Source of the DNA: Coriobacteriia bacterium
GTDB taxonomy: Bacteria; Actinomycetota; Coriobacteriia; Anaerosomatales; PALSA-660
Reading direction: 5' to 3'
DNA: 6,320 bases
NCBI GenBank assembly: GCA_003133285.1
Contig: PKWR01000083.1
Span: forward strand, 1,776 to 8,095
This document shows positions 1-5,727 of the stretch, piece by piece. The number at the start of each line of letters is the position of its first letter. Position 1 is the stretch's first letter. The notes below the pieces were generated by a model, which was given only the letters and a program-made list of their open reading frames with translations, searched no databases and was not told the DNA's origin. Position numbers and translations under genes: made by a program.

Positions 1-260
1 CCGGGCCCCGTGTACGGGATCTTGAGGAACTCGAGCGCCTCCTGCACCGTCCCGTCCTCGCCGAACTTGCCGTGGAGCGCGATGTACACGGCGTCGGGAC
101 GCTCGTGCCGCAACGTGTCGACCAACTCGGGCGTCACGTCGAGGGCGAGCGGACGGTAGCCGAGCTCCTTGAGAGCGCCGAAGACCCGCTCCCCGCTGCG
201 CAGCGACACCTCGCGCTCCAGCGAGCGCCCCCCCATCAGCACCGCGATCTTCTCGTTCAT
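1..260 (-). CDS. ddl: D-alanine--D-alanine ligase, N-terminal part (cut by window edge)
   Basis: This ATP-grasp enzyme joins two D-alanines in the cytoplasm to make the dipeptide that ends the peptidoglycan stem. Only the first 86 residues are present; the rest lies beyond base 1. The N-terminus has the Ddl pattern IAVLMGGRSLEREVSLRSG, with Glu15 at the same position as the catalytic Glu15 of E. coli DdlB. Residues 63-72 (HGKFGEDGTV) followed by IPYTGP at 81-86 match the second conserved Ddl block. The ATG at 258-260 is preceded by a good ribosome binding site (GGAGG with about 9 nt spacing) that lies inside the last codons of the aminotransferase gene, only 4 nt upstream. It is therefore the second gene of the T-box-led transcript. 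The assignment is firm. Whether it is DdlA- or DdlB-like cannot be told from this fragment. Confidence 0.95.
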   Translation of the reverse strand, partial: MNEKIAVLMGGRSLEREVSLRSGERVFGALKELGYRPLALDVTPELVDTLRHERPDAVYIALHGKFGEDGTVQEALEFLKIPYTGP

Positions 261-264
261 CTGC

Positions 265-1545
265 TCAGGCCTCCAGTCGTGACGCCGCGGGTGCGGCGGG
301 CATGACGCCCGCCTCGACGAACGCGTGGTACAGGGCGAGCTTGTCCTCGAGCACCTCGGCGATGCGGCGGACTCCTTCGGCGATCTGCGCCGGCTCCTCG
401 TAGCAGAACGCGAGGCGCAGGCTGTTGGAGCCCTGTCCCGAGGGGTAGAAGTCGCTGCCCGGCACGAAGGTGACGCCGCGCTCCACGGCCTCCGCGAGCA
501 GGGGCTTGGTGTCGAGATGGCCGGGCAGCGTGACCCACACGAAGAACCCGCCTTCCGGATGGGTCCACGTCACGTCCGCCGGGAAGTGCTCGGCGAGTGC
601 GTCGAGCATCGCGTCGCGGCGCTCGTGATAGGTCCGCGTAAGGTCCGCGAGTACGCGGCGCCACGCCGTGCCGGTCATGTAGCGCTCGGCGACCGCCTGC
701 GTGAACGACGAGCCGCACAGGTCGGCGCCCTGCTTGGCGAGCAGCACCTTGGCCAGGATCGGACGCGGAGCGGCGAGCCACCCCAACCGAAGGCCGGGCG
801 CGAAGATCTTGCTGAAGGTGCCCAGGTAGATGACCTCGGGGTCGAGCGCGCGCAGCGGGAGGATGTGCCCGCCCTCGTAGCGCAGCCGGCCGTACGGGTC
901 GTCCTCGATCACGGGGACGTCGTACTCGCGCGACAACTCGAGCAGGCGGCGCCGGCGCTCGGGCGACAGCGTCACCCCGGCGGGGTTCTGGAAGTTCGGG
1001 ATCGTGTAGATGAACTTGGCGCCCCGCGGCCCGAGCCGTCGCAGCGTCTCCTCCAGCAGGTCGACGCGCATGCCGTGCCCGTCGCACTCGATGCACTCGA
1101 CGCGCGGGCGGTAGACGCTGAAGGCCTGCAGCGCGCCGACGTAGGTCGGACCCTCGCAGATGACGGTGTCGCCCGGGTCGAGGAAGACCTTTGCGAGCAG
1201 ATCGAGCCCTTGCTGCGCGCCGGAGGTCACGACGAGGTCGTCCTCGGAGAGCCGCGCGCCGCTCTCGCCCATCAGCCCGACGATGATCGAGCGCAGCGGG
1301 CGGCGGCCCTCGCTCGAGCCGTACTGGAGCGCGGACGCGCCGTCGTGACGCAGCGCATCACGCACCGCCTTCTCGACGAGCGCGTGCGGGACACGGCGGA
1401 CGTCGGGCATGCCGCCCGACAGCGAGATCACATCGGGGCGCGATGCGGCGGCGAACAGGTCGCGCACCGCGGAAAAGCGCACGTCGGCCATCGCGGCCGC
1501 GTATCTCCCGTCCCACCGGTCGAAGACCACACGCGCAGTGCCCAT
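265..1545 (-). CDS. PLP-dependent aminotransferase, class I/II (LysN / MocR-like fold type I)
   Basis: This is a cytoplasmic fold-type I aminotransferase of about 426 residues, the usual length for the LysN / 2-aminoadipate / broad branched-chain aminotransferase group. Numbered from the possible GTG at 1554, the visible motifs are SLSGGMPD (45-52), YGSSEG (78-83), the PLP-ring stacking region EGPTY (134-138), NFQNPAG (187-193), EDDPYG (217-222), the Schiff-base lysine K249 in TFSKIFAPGLRLGW, and the substrate-carboxylate arginine R380 in SLRLAF. All key residues are present, so it should be active. I chose ATG 1545 because GGTGA lies 5 nt upstream; GTG 1554, three codons earlier in the same frame, has its GGAAGG only about 3 nt away. 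There is no GntR domain, so it is not a MocR regulator. A T-box leader precedes it, which places it in amino-acid metabolism. Its substrate cannot be named from sequence alone. Confidence 0.93.
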   Translation of the reverse strand: MGTARVVFDRWDGRYAAAMADVRFSAVRDLFAAASRPDVISLSGGMPDVRRVPHALVEKAVRDALRHDGASALQYGSSEGRRPLRSIIVGLMGESGARLSEDDLVVTSGAQQGLDLLAKVFLDPGDTVICEGPTYVGALQAFSVYRPRVECIECDGHGMRVDLLEETLRRLGPRGAKFIYTIPNFQNPAGVTLSPERRRRLLELSREYDVPVIEDDPYGRLRYEGGHILPLRALDPEVIYLGTFSKIFAPGLRLGWLAAPRPILAKVLLAKQGADLCGSSFTQAVAERYMTGTAWRRVLADLTRTYHERRDAMLDALAEHFPADVTWTHPEGGFFVWVTLPGHLDTKPLLAEAVERGVTFVPGSDFYPSGQGSNSLRLAFCYEEPAQIAEGVRRIAEVLEDKLALYHAFVEAGVMPAAPAASRLEA

Positions 1546-1592
1546 CGCGCTCACCCGCCTTCCGCAGACCCCGTCTCCGGAGCATTCCCCGG

Positions 1593-1636
1593 AAACAACA
1601 AGACGACCCCCCTATCCAACAGGGCGAGGGTCGTCT
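1593..1636 (-). terminator. Intrinsic terminator of the T-box leader
   Basis: On the minus strand AGACGACCC (1636-1628) pairs with GGGUCGUCU (1609-1601). An inner CCCU/AGGG pairing (1624-1621 with 1613-1610) closes a 7-nt loop, and the U-rich tail UGUUGUUU follows (1600-1593). The 5' arm lies in the loop of the antiterminator and the inner arm overlaps its 3' strand, so the two structures exclude each other. Confidence 0.9.
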
Positions 1637-1653
1637 CTCGCGGTACCACCTGT
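1619..1653 (-). promoter_or_regulatory. T-box antiterminator element
   Basis: Read on the minus strand, ACAGG (1653-1649) pairs with CCUGU (1623-1619), and GCGAG (1641-1637) pairs with CUCGC (1628-1624). The 7-nt bulge UGGUACC lies at 1648-1642 on the 5' side. This matches the conserved two-helix T-box antiterminator with its tRNA-acceptor-binding bulge. The UGGU in the bulge would pair with an ACCA 3' end, meaning a tRNA with discriminator base A. Confidence 0.92.
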
Positions 1654-1802
1654 CTTCACCTCCCGCGCACGCAGCGCGGGTGGCCTCATGACCCCGGTTG
1701 ATAACGGTCCGGGAGACCGACCGGCTTCCGTCGCGTCTGGCGACCTGGCCGGGGACATCGGAGGGGTGGCCGGGCTTCGCGTGCGCCCTCTTCCCTCACG
1801 TC

Positions 1803-1813
1803 CGTTGTATCTT
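1803..1813 (-). promoter_or_regulatory. Possible -10 region for the T-box transcript
   Basis: On the minus strand an AT-richer patch, AAGATACAACG, sits just before the first foldable leader sequence in an otherwise GC-rich stretch. TACAAC or GATACA could serve as a -10 element. No convincing -35 box is seen, because the expected position falls in the GC palindrome at 1821-1842. The call rests on position and local composition only. Confidence 0.3.
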
Positions 1814-1820
1814 GTGTGGA

Positions 1821-1842
1821 CCCCGCGGGCGGGCCCGCGGGG
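1821..1842. repeat. Perfect 10-bp GC-only inverted repeat between divergent units
   Basis: CCCCGCGGGC and GCCCGCGGGG are exact inverted arms separated by two G residues. The element lies between the T-box promoter region and the PadR promoter. Neither strand carries a T-run after it, so it is not a standard intrinsic terminator. It could be a protein-binding site, a transcription insulator or a cruciform-prone element; its role is unknown. Confidence 0.6.
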
Positions 1843-1932
1843 TTGGCGCGTAGGCTACACCGCAGACGGGGCGGCGGTCAAATCGGGGTGCCGGCGGGTG
1901 CGCTCAGGACGGCCGGGCGCCCCAGTCCGGAC

Positions 1933-1961
1933 TTGCCCTATGGTACGAATCGTACTAAAGT
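1933..1961 (+). promoter_or_regulatory. Promoter of the padR-hsmA operon
   Basis: A -35 box TTGCCC (1933-1938) and a -10 box TAAAGT (1956-1961) are separated by exactly 17 nt. This gives a start of transcription near 1968, about 39 nt before the chosen ATG. The spacer and the region just after the -10 carry the GTAC operator array, so a bound repressor would block RNA polymerase. Confidence 0.65.
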
Positions 1962-1983
1962 ACTGAGTCGTACGAACCGTACC
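1942..1983. promoter_or_regulatory. Putative PadR operator: array of five GTAC elements
   Basis: GTAC occurs at 1943, 1952, 1960, 1970 and 1979, a spacing of 8-10 bp. The outer pairs form palindromes: GTACGAATCGTAC (1943-1955, exact arms around a central A) and GTACGAACCGTAC (1970-1982, one mismatched pair). The two 14-mers GGTACGAATCGTAC and, inverted, GGTACGGTTCGTAC agree at 12 of 14 positions. A third palindrome, AGTACT, sits between them on the -10 box. Position over the promoter of a PadR gene fits autorepression, which is common in that family. Confidence 0.7.
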
Positions 1984-2006
1984 ACTCAGCGAAGGTGGGC
2001 CCTCCC

Positions 2007-2612
2007 ATGGAACGAGCGAGCGCAAAGGAGCTCTTCATCCTCGGACGCGTCTCGCTCCGTCCGACCTACGGCCACGAGATCATGCGCACCCTGCGCGAAT
2101 CGCGCGCCGATCTGTGGGTCGAGCTCTCCGAGAAGCACGTCTACTACATCCTGCGGAAGCTCGACCGCGAGGGCCTCGTCGCCGCGACCGGCGAGCGCTC
2201 GGGCAACCTGCCGGCGCGCAAGGTCTACACCATCACCGAGATGGGCCGGTCCGTGCTCGCCGAGATGATGATCGCCGACAGCCTGGTCCGCGCCGTTCCC
2301 TACTCCGAGTTCGACGTCCTGCTTGGGATGCTGGCCTACACCGACCTCCTCGACGACGCGGCCAAGAGCGACGTCCTGCTGAGGCGGCGGGTCGTGCTGC
2401 AGGAGCAGCTCGACGGGTTGGCCGAAGCGACCGAGGACTCCGCCTTCGCCAGCGGGCCCGACGGCTTCCCTCGTCTCATGCTCGCCAAGGTCCTGCGCAA
2501 CGTGTCCGCCGAACTCGATTGGCTCGACTCGATCGCGGCCCATGTGGCCGGCTCGGGCTGGGCGTCGCTGAAGCCGACCTTCGCCACCGACAGCCCCCTC
2601 GCCACCGACTAG
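2007..2612 (+). CDS. PadR-family transcriptional repressor
   Basis: This is a 201-residue DNA-binding regulator. The PadR winged helix occupies roughly residues 5-90: LFILGRVSLRPTYGHEIMRTL, then the recognition-helix region EKHVYYILRKLDREGLV, then the wing and RKVYTITEMGRSVL, all close to the PadR consensus. The C-terminal half, about residues 90-195, is predicted alpha-helical as expected for the PadR dimerisation/effector domain and is less conserved. I chose ATG 2007 because GAAGG lies 11 nt upstream; an in-frame GTG at 1995 would add four residues (MGPP) but would begin inside that site. The palindromic GTAC array over its promoter suggests autoregulation. It sits 12 nt before an HsmA-type membrane gene, so it is the likely regulator of that gene. 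By analogy with HsmRA of C. difficile its ligand may be heme, but no heme-binding motif is evident here and the effector is unknown. Confidence 0.93.
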   Translation: MERASAKELFILGRVSLRPTYGHEIMRTLRESRADLWVELSEKHVYYILRKLDREGLVAATGERSGNLPARKVYTITEMGRSVLAEMMIADSLVRAVPYSEFDVLLGMLAYTDLLDDAAKSDVLLRRRVVLQEQLDGLAEATEDSAFASGPDGFPRLMLAKVLRNVSAELDWLDSIAAHVAGSGWASLKPTFATDSPLATD

Positions 2613-2624
2613 AAAGCGGGACCC

Positions 2625-3005
2625 ATGTCAGCCATGTTGGCCTTCGCCATCGCCGCGATGCTGCTCGCGGCCGTGCTCTACACCGTCGCCGTCTTCGGAG
2701 AGCGCGCCGCCGCGACACTCAAGCCGTGGCACCTCGCGCTGTTCTGGACGGGCCTCGTGTTCGACACGACCGGCACCACGCTCATGACGAACATCGCCGG
2801 CGGCTGGCGCGGCGACCTGCACGCGTACGTCGGCCTCACCGCTGTCGTGCTCATGTTGATCCACTCCGTCTGGGCGACGATCGCGCTGAGCCTCAAGAAG
2901 GAGAAGGTCCTGCGCGGGTTCCACCGGTTCAGCATCCATGTGTGGGCGCTGTGGATGGCCGCGTTGATCAGCGGCTTCGTGATGGTGGCATTCCATCTGG
3001 CGTAG
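2625..3005 (+). CDS. hsmA: HsmA / TIGR03987-family four-helix membrane protein
   Basis: This is a small inner-membrane protein of 126 residues, the normal length for the family. Four hydrophobic helices are visible at about 3-24, 35-57, 67-90 and 103-124. Family hallmarks include KPWHLALFWTGLVFDTTGTT (33-52), HAYVGLTAV and LIHSVWATIAL in helix 3, and GFHRFSIHVWALW at 98-110. Histidines at 36, 66, 80, 100 and 105 lie at or near helix ends and are candidate heme ligands. In C. difficile HsmA is, as I recall, a membrane heme-binding protein that helps resist oxidative stress and is encoded with its regulator HsmR. Here the gene follows a PadR repressor by 12 nt, which keeps that regulator-membrane-protein arrangement. 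The ribosome site is weak (AAAGCGGG), so translational coupling to the repressor is likely. Family membership is firm; the heme role is inferred. Confidence 0.82.
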   Translation: MSAMLAFAIAAMLLAAVLYTVAVFGERAAATLKPWHLALFWTGLVFDTTGTTLMTNIAGGWRGDLHAYVGLTAVVLMLIHSVWATIALSLKKEKVLRGFHRFSIHVWALWMAALISGFVMVAFHLA

Positions 3006-3083
3006 CGCCCGGATACCGTGACTCGCCCTGCCGACCTGGGGATATAGCCCCTCGTCGAGAAGTTCTACGGCGGGAGGTGGGCC

Positions 3084-3392
3084 GTGTTCGCCAGAGTGAG
3101 CAGGTTCGAGGTCCCCAAGGAGACACTGGCCAAGGACATCGCCGGCGTCGAGGCCACCAAGAAGCGGATCGCGGCGATCCCCGGTTCGAGCGGGATGTAC
3201 TACCTCGTCGACCCGGACAGCGGGAAGACGATGACGATCACCTTGTGGGAGAGCGAGCGGGCGATGCGCGACAGCGAAGCCGCGGCTTCCGAGATCCGCG
3301 GCGAGACGAGTGCGGCGGTCTCAGCCAAGCTCGTGGCGGTCGAACACTACGACGTGGTCGCCAAGCCCTGGGCTCCGGGAAGCAGCTCCTGA
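3084..3392 (+). CDS. Small dimeric alpha/beta-barrel (ABM-like) protein
   Basis: This 102-residue soluble protein has the beta-alpha-beta-beta-alpha-beta pattern of the antibiotic-biosynthesis-monooxygenase-like / stress-response dimeric barrel superfamily. Strand 1 is MFARVSRFEV and helix 1 spans about 12-31. IPGSSGMYYLVDPDSGKTMTITLWESERAM (32-61) matches the usual PGF-x-G-x-YxLVD...G-x-SITLWESE-x-AM block. The last strand is KLVAVEHYDVV. The GTG start at 3084 has an excellent site, GGGAGG, 6 nt upstream, and the frame is closed upstream at 3045, so the start is well decided. It lies 78 nt after hsmA on the same strand and may be in the same transcript, as no terminator with a T-run is seen between them. 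Its last 46 bp overlap the end of the convergent ABC gene. The superfamily includes IsdG-type heme oxygenases, but their Asn/Trp/His triad is not recognisable. No reaction can be assigned. Confidence 0.85.
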   Translation: MFARVSRFEVPKETLAKDIAGVEATKKRIAAIPGSSGMYYLVDPDSGKTMTITLWESERAMRDSEAAASEIRGETSAAVSAKLVAVEHYDVVAKPWAPGSSS

Positions 3393-5275
3393 GCTGCAGC
3401 CGCCGTCCTCGGACGGAACTGCGTCCGGTAGAGGTCGGCGTAGAGGCCGCCCGCGTCGAGCAGCTCCTCATGCCGGCCCCGCTCGACGATCGTCCCGTCC
3501 TCGATCACAAGGATCTGGTCGGCGTCGCGGACGGTCGACAGGCGGTGCGCGATCACGATCGACGTCCGTCCGGCGAGCGCCGTCTTCAGCGCGAGCTGGA
3601 CCGCGACCTCCGACTCCGAGTCGAGGTGCGCGGTCGCCTCGTCGAGCACGACGACGTCGGGCGCCTTCAGTAGTAGACGGGCGATGGCGAGCCGCTGCTT
3701 CTCTCCGCCGGAGAGCCGATAGCCGCGGTCGCCCACGAAGGTGTCGAGGCCCTCGGGCAACGTCTCGATGAGCGGCATGATCTGCGCGCCGGCCAGCGCC
3801 GCGCGCATCTCGTCCTCCGTGGCCTCCGGCTTCGCGTACAGGAGGTTGGCGCGGATCGTGTCGTGGAACATGTGCGGGTCCTGCGTGACCATCCCGACCA
3901 CGTCGCGCAGCGACGCCAGCGTCGCGTCGCGCACGTCGAGCCCGTTGATCCTCACGGCTCCGCCGCGCACGTCGTAGAGGCGCGGGATGAGGTAGCTCAT
4001 CGTCGTCTTGCCGGCGCCGGAGGGGCCGACGAGCGCGACGAGCTGTCCCGGCTCGGCCGCGAAGCTGACGTTGCGCAGGACCTCGTGCGCGAGCGCCGCG
4101 TCGACGCTCCCGACCGCCTCGAGCGACGCGACCGAGACCTCGCTGCTCGCCGGGTACGAGAAGTCGACGTTCTCGAACTCGACGCGGGCCGGTCCCCTCG
4201 GGATCGCGATCGCGCCCGGCTTCTCGGCCGCCATCGTCGGCAGGTCGAGCACCTCGAAGACGCGCTCGAACGACACGAGCGCCGTCAGGACGTCCACGTT
4301 GATGTTCGAGAGCGCCGTCAGCGGCCCGTAGAGGCGGTTGAGGTAGGCGGTCAGGGCGACGACGGTGCCGATGTCGAGCAGCCCCTGCACGGCCATGACG
4401 CCGCCCCAGCCGTAGACGAGCGCCGTCGCGAGCGCGGCGGTCAGCATCAGCGAGACGAAGAACACGCGGGCGTAGATCCCGCGCGTGATGGCGATGTCGC
4501 GGACCCGGCCGGCTTTCTCGCCGAACTGGCGGTCCTCCTCGTCGGCGCGGCCGAAGAGCTTGACGAGCAGCGCACCCGAGACGTTGAAGCGCTCCACCAT
4601 CGTCGTGTTCATCTGGGCGCTCACGTCGTAGCCCTCCCGCGTGATCGCCTGGATCCGCTGGCCGAGCCAGCGCGCGGGCAGCGCGAACACCGGCACGAGC
4701 ACGAGCGCCACGAGGGTCAGCTGCCACGACAGGACGAACATGGCGACCAGCACGAGTGCGACGCTGATGAGGTTGCCGACGACGGTCGACAGCACGTCGG
4801 AGAAGGCCTCCTGGGCGCCTTGGACGTCGTTGTTGAGTCGGCTGACCAGCGCGCCTGTCTGCGTGCGCACGAAGAACGCGAGCCCCATGCGTTGGACGTG
4901 CGCGAAGACCTTCGTGCGCATGTCGAAGATGAGGCCCTCGCCGATGCGCGACGAGAGGTAGCGCTGCACCAGCGACAGCCCGCCGTCGACGATGGCGAGA
5001 CCGGCGACCAGGGCGGCGAGGCCGATGATGAGGCCGGCGTCGTGGCCCAGGATGCCGCGGTTGATGATCTCGCGGTAGATGAGCGGGTTGGCCACGCCGA
5101 TCACGGCATCGAGCACCACGAGCACCAGGAACCCGGTCAGGAACGCCTTGTACGGGCCGACGAAACCGAGGATGCGCCGCAACGTCCCCGCTTTGATCTT
5201 CACGTCCTTGACCGATTGGTCCCTGCGCAGGGAGTGCAGCGTGCCCCAGCCGGCGGGACCTCCGCTGACGGCCAT
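3347..5275 (-). CDS. ABC exporter half-transporter (fused TMD-NBD)
   Basis: This 642-residue type I ABC exporter would dimerise in the cytoplasmic membrane and use ATP to move a lipid, drug or peptide outward. The transmembrane domain covers about 35-330. Its hydrophobic helices are near 45-65, 82-103, 163-200 and 270-300, and it carries the coupling-helix region MGLAFFVRTQTGALVSRLNND. The nucleotide-binding domain (about 364-622) has the A-loop Tyr374, Walker A GPSGAGKTT (417-425), Q-loop Gln465, signature LSGGEKQ (521-527), Walker B VVVLDE with Glu546, D-loop and His577. All are intact, so it should hydrolyse ATP. A linker of about 16 extra residues lies between the A-loop and Walker A, a feature I associate with actinobacterial exporters. 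ATG 5275 overlaps the MarR stop codon (TGATG), so the two are translationally coupled. A single half-transporter implies a homodimer. The substrate is unknown; the MarR partner suggests efflux of a toxic compound. Confidence 0.95.
   Translation of the reverse strand: MAVSGGPAGWGTLHSLRRDQSVKDVKIKAGTLRRILGFVGPYKAFLTGFLVLVVLDAVIGVANPLIYREIINRGILGHDAGLIIGLAALVAGLAIVDGGLSLVQRYLSSRIGEGLIFDMRTKVFAHVQRMGLAFFVRTQTGALVSRLNNDVQGAQEAFSDVLSTVVGNLISVALVLVAMFVLSWQLTLVALVLVPVFALPARWLGQRIQAITREGYDVSAQMNTTMVERFNVSGALLVKLFGRADEEDRQFGEKAGRVRDIAITRGIYARVFFVSLMLTAALATALVYGWGGVMAVQGLLDIGTVVALTAYLNRLYGPLTALSNINVDVLTALVSFERVFEVLDLPTMAAEKPGAIAIPRGPARVEFENVDFSYPASSEVSVASLEAVGSVDAALAHEVLRNVSFAAEPGQLVALVGPSGAGKTTMSYLIPRLYDVRGGAVRINGLDVRDATLASLRDVVGMVTQDPHMFHDTIRANLLYAKPEATEDEMRAALAGAQIMPLIETLPEGLDTFVGDRGYRLSGGEKQRLAIARLLLKAPDVVVLDEATAHLDSESEVAVQLALKTALAGRTSIVIAHRLSTVRDADQILVIEDGTIVERGRHEELLDAGGLYADLYRTQFRPRTAAAAQELLPGAQGLATTS
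3382..3416. other. Two tandem short hairpins at the convergent gene ends
   Basis: GCAGCTC/GAGCTGC (3382-3388 with 3391-3397) and CCGTCC/GGACGG (3403-3408 with 3411-3416) are exact inverted repeats placed where the ABM-like gene ends and the ABC gene is finishing. Neither is followed by a T-run on either strand, so they are at most weak or factor-assisted terminators. They may be chance in GC-rich coding sequence. Confidence 0.35.
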
Positions 5276-5724
5276 CAGGTGGCCTCGGCTTCCTGCTCGC
5301 AGAGCTTGGAGAGGAGGCGGAGAAGGTCCTCACGCTCGGTGTCGCGAAGGTGCCCGAACATCGCCGTCGCGCTCTCACGGCGCTGCAGGTCCATCCGCTC
5401 GATGAGGGCGAGGCCCTCGCCGGTGGCCTCGAGCAGCACCGACCGGCGATCCTGCGGGTCCGTGCGGCGCGCGACCAGTCCGGCGCTTTCGAGCGCGTCG
5501 ACCGTGGCCGTCGCGGAGCGGGGAACGATCTCGAGACGTGCGGCGAGATCGCCGATGCGAAGCGGCTCCGGCGCGTGGACGACGAGGCGCAGCGCGCGCG
5601 CCTGCCCGAACGTGAGCCCCAGCGCCGCGAGCTCCTGCTTGCCGCTGCGGCGCAGGCGCCAGGAGGCCGTGGCGAGAAGCTCGGTGAGCTGGGCGAGCGG
5701 ATCCGATGCGGTGTGGGTGTCCAT
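5275..5724 (-). CDS. MarR-family transcriptional regulator
   Basis: This 149-residue winged-helix repressor is of typical MarR length. Residues 8-50 form the N-terminal helices (LAQLTELLATASWRLRR, then LTFGQARALRLV). The DNA-binding wing domain lies at about 54-105: LRIGDLAARLEIVPRSATATVDALESAGLV, then the wing with the conserved TDPQDRRSVLLEATGEG. The C-terminal helices (106-146) complete the dimerisation domain. MarR proteins usually repress their own operon until a small aromatic or toxic ligand, or oxidation, releases them. The single cysteine (Cys142, near the C-terminus) gives no obvious redox switch. The gene is coupled to the exporter through a shared TGATG, so it very probably controls that exporter. 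An exact 8-bp inverted repeat just upstream is the likely operator. The ATG at 5722-5724 has no clear Shine-Dalgarno sequence, so a short or leaderless message is possible. Confidence 0.95.
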   Translation of the reverse strand: MDTHTASDPLAQLTELLATASWRLRRSGKQELAALGLTFGQARALRLVVHAPEPLRIGDLAARLEIVPRSATATVDALESAGLVARRTDPQDRRSVLLEATGEGLALIERMDLQRRESATAMFGHLRDTEREDLLRLLSKLCEQEAEAT

Positions 5725-5727
5725 ACG

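Larger units (their letters stand above)
1592..1810 (-). promoter_or_regulatory. T-box riboswitch leader (transcriptional) of the aminotransferase-ddl operon
   Basis: On the minus strand the hallmark T-box AGGTGGTACCGCG lies at 1651-1639. It sits in a textbook antiterminator (helix ACAGG/CCUGU, 7-nt bulge UGGUACC, helix GCGAG/CUCGC) that competes with an intrinsic terminator. Just upstream is a 7-bp hairpin (CCCGCGC/GCGCGGG, 1680-1662) in the place of Stem III. Further upstream are two small hairpins (GUCGC/GCGAC near 1743-1729 and CGGUC/GACCG at 1719-1705) and a plausible compact Stem I at 1803-1753 (GGAC/GUCC, GAGGG/CCCUC, apex GGGC/GCCC). In the known mechanism, uncharged tRNA pairs with a specifier codon and with UGGN in the bulge, stabilises the antiterminator and lets transcription proceed. 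The T-box and antiterminator are clear; the Stem I fold and specifier are my hand folding and are uncertain. The 5' end is approximate. Confidence 0.93.

Noticed and set aside
325..1701. A 458-codon open frame on the plus strand opposite the aminotransferase
   Set aside because: It is antisense to a complete aminotransferase and runs on through the T-box terminator; no domain and no ribosome site support it.
1756..1759. GAU as an aspartate specifier codon in the T-box Stem I
   Set aside because: The antiterminator bulge UGGU requires discriminator base A, whereas bacterial tRNA-Asp normally carries G, so the two readings conflict.
3038..3051. GGGG-ATATAG-CCCC as a terminator between hsmA and the ABM-like gene
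   Set aside because: Only 4 bp of stem and no T-run, so it cannot be called a terminator.
3084..3392. IsdG/IsdI-type heme oxygenase for the ABM-like protein
   Set aside because: The fold family fits, but the Asn-Trp-His catalytic set is not recognisable and the LWESE block is typical of generic family members, so a heme-degrading function is not supported.
2114..3673. A 519-codon open frame on the plus strand crossing the PadR, HsmA and ABM-like genes
   Set aside because: It spans three well-supported genes in another frame and ends in the antisense of the exporter; its composition is shadow-like.
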